Under the pieces are notes generated by a model, which made no database searches, was not told the origin of the DNA, and saw nothing but the letters and a program-made list of their open reading frames with translations. The position numbers and the translations under genes are program-made. A DNA stretch of 64,000 nt from Gracilaria domingensis. Lineage: Eukaryota; Rhodophyta; Florideophyceae; Gracilariales; Gracilariaceae. Location of the stretch: contig VCMS01000107.1 in the NCBI GenBank assembly GCA_022539475.1, forward strand, positions 47,475 through 111,474. The letters are read 5' to 3'. This document shows, piece after piece, positions 63,765 through 64,000 of the stretch; the first letter of the stretch is position 1; each line of letters starts with the position of its first letter.

Positions 63765-63779
63765 TATGCGTTTTTCTAG

Positions 63780-64000
63780 TTAAGATGAAACCAGATGAAG
63801 TGCAGGCACGTGTCGCGTGCAGAATTGCGCTAACAAAACTTCAAATCTTCGCGCCTCACGCTGATCGGCGATGGTTTCCTCACAGTGACCACCGATTGTT
63901 TTGCTCCTCGATTTCAGCTTCAAAATAGCCCTCACATCTGCATAATCCATTTGTATTTCGGGTTGAAGACCTAACGGTATATGTAATCCGCTTTTGGCAA
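63780..64000 (-). other. Open frame running in from the right edge
   Basis: A minus-strand frame is open from base 64000 to a TAA at 63782-63780 (about 73 codons, internal ATG at about 63950). It reads as plausible charged protein (ADVRAILKLKSRSKTIGG) but shows no domain. It may be the 3' end of a gene outside the window. Confidence 0.18.

Noticed and set aside
1..64000. CRISPR arrays, rRNA and tRNA genes, bacterial operons
   Set aside because: No regularly spaced repeats, no rRNA-like blocks and no convincing tRNA cloverleaf with a TTCGA arm were found, and gene content is eukaryotic.

Overview
The window looks like nuclear DNA from a eukaryote whose genes have few introns. The housekeeping genes are eukaryote-specific: a VPS33-type SM protein, a Neo1/ATP9-type P4-ATPase, the tRNA-splicing endonuclease subunit SEN2 and the gamma subunit of eIF2B. 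Most have no intron. The few introns I can infer are short (about 80-125 bp), have GTAAGT-like donors, and two have a CTAAC-like branch point. Two secreted proteins joining a fasciclin domain to a Hedgehog-type Hint domain, the intron-poor genes and the very rich set of DNA transposons would fit a red alga. That assignment is inference; another protist is possible.

Positions 1-34.4 kb are almost entirely mobile-element territory and gene debris. In order: a BED-finger hAT-like gene running off the left edge (minus strand); a broken ribulose-phosphate 3-epimerase copy; a broken DUF7869-type element; a broken hAT transposase; a pogo/CENP-B-type remnant; a broken MULE-type transposase; a 92-bp near-perfect palindrome; a Harbinger element with both termini and a 3-bp target duplication; a DIRS-like tyrosine-recombinase retroelement with the unusual order recombinase, gag, RT, RNase H; a piggyBac element with exact TTAA ends; and, 78 bp further on, a 3.9-kb terminal-inverted-repeat element whose single reading frame joins a DDE-type transposase to a PD-(D/E)XK (YqaJ-like) nuclease and a zinc ribbon. 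Many of these frames are broken by lone stop codons more than by frameshifts. I read this as point-mutation decay.

From 34.5 to 35.4 kb there is an imperfect GCC/GCT-type low-complexity tract. Positions 35.4-62 kb are the gene-bearing part: a GHKL-ATPase-like gene with one intron and one in-frame TGA; an unknown basic protein; the first fasciclin-Hint gene; a two-exon unknown gene; VPS33 and the P4-ATPase, divergently transcribed from an extremely GC-rich 586-bp intergenic region; SEN2, converging on the P4-ATPase; the second fasciclin-Hint gene; eIF2B-gamma; and two adjacent unknown secreted or membrane protein genes. VPS33 and the Neo1/ATP9-type flippase both act in endosome/Golgi membrane traffic, so their shared promoter region may co-regulate them; this is inference.

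At 62.2-64 kb the sequence becomes debris again: a nearly identical 266-bp copy of the 5' end of the eIF2B-gamma gene, a duplicated module of about 120 bp, and a broken lipoyl synthase copy with a large internal deletion.

I saw no CRISPR arrays, rRNA genes or convincing tRNA genes. Coordinates of broken genes are approximate because homology was judged by eye.
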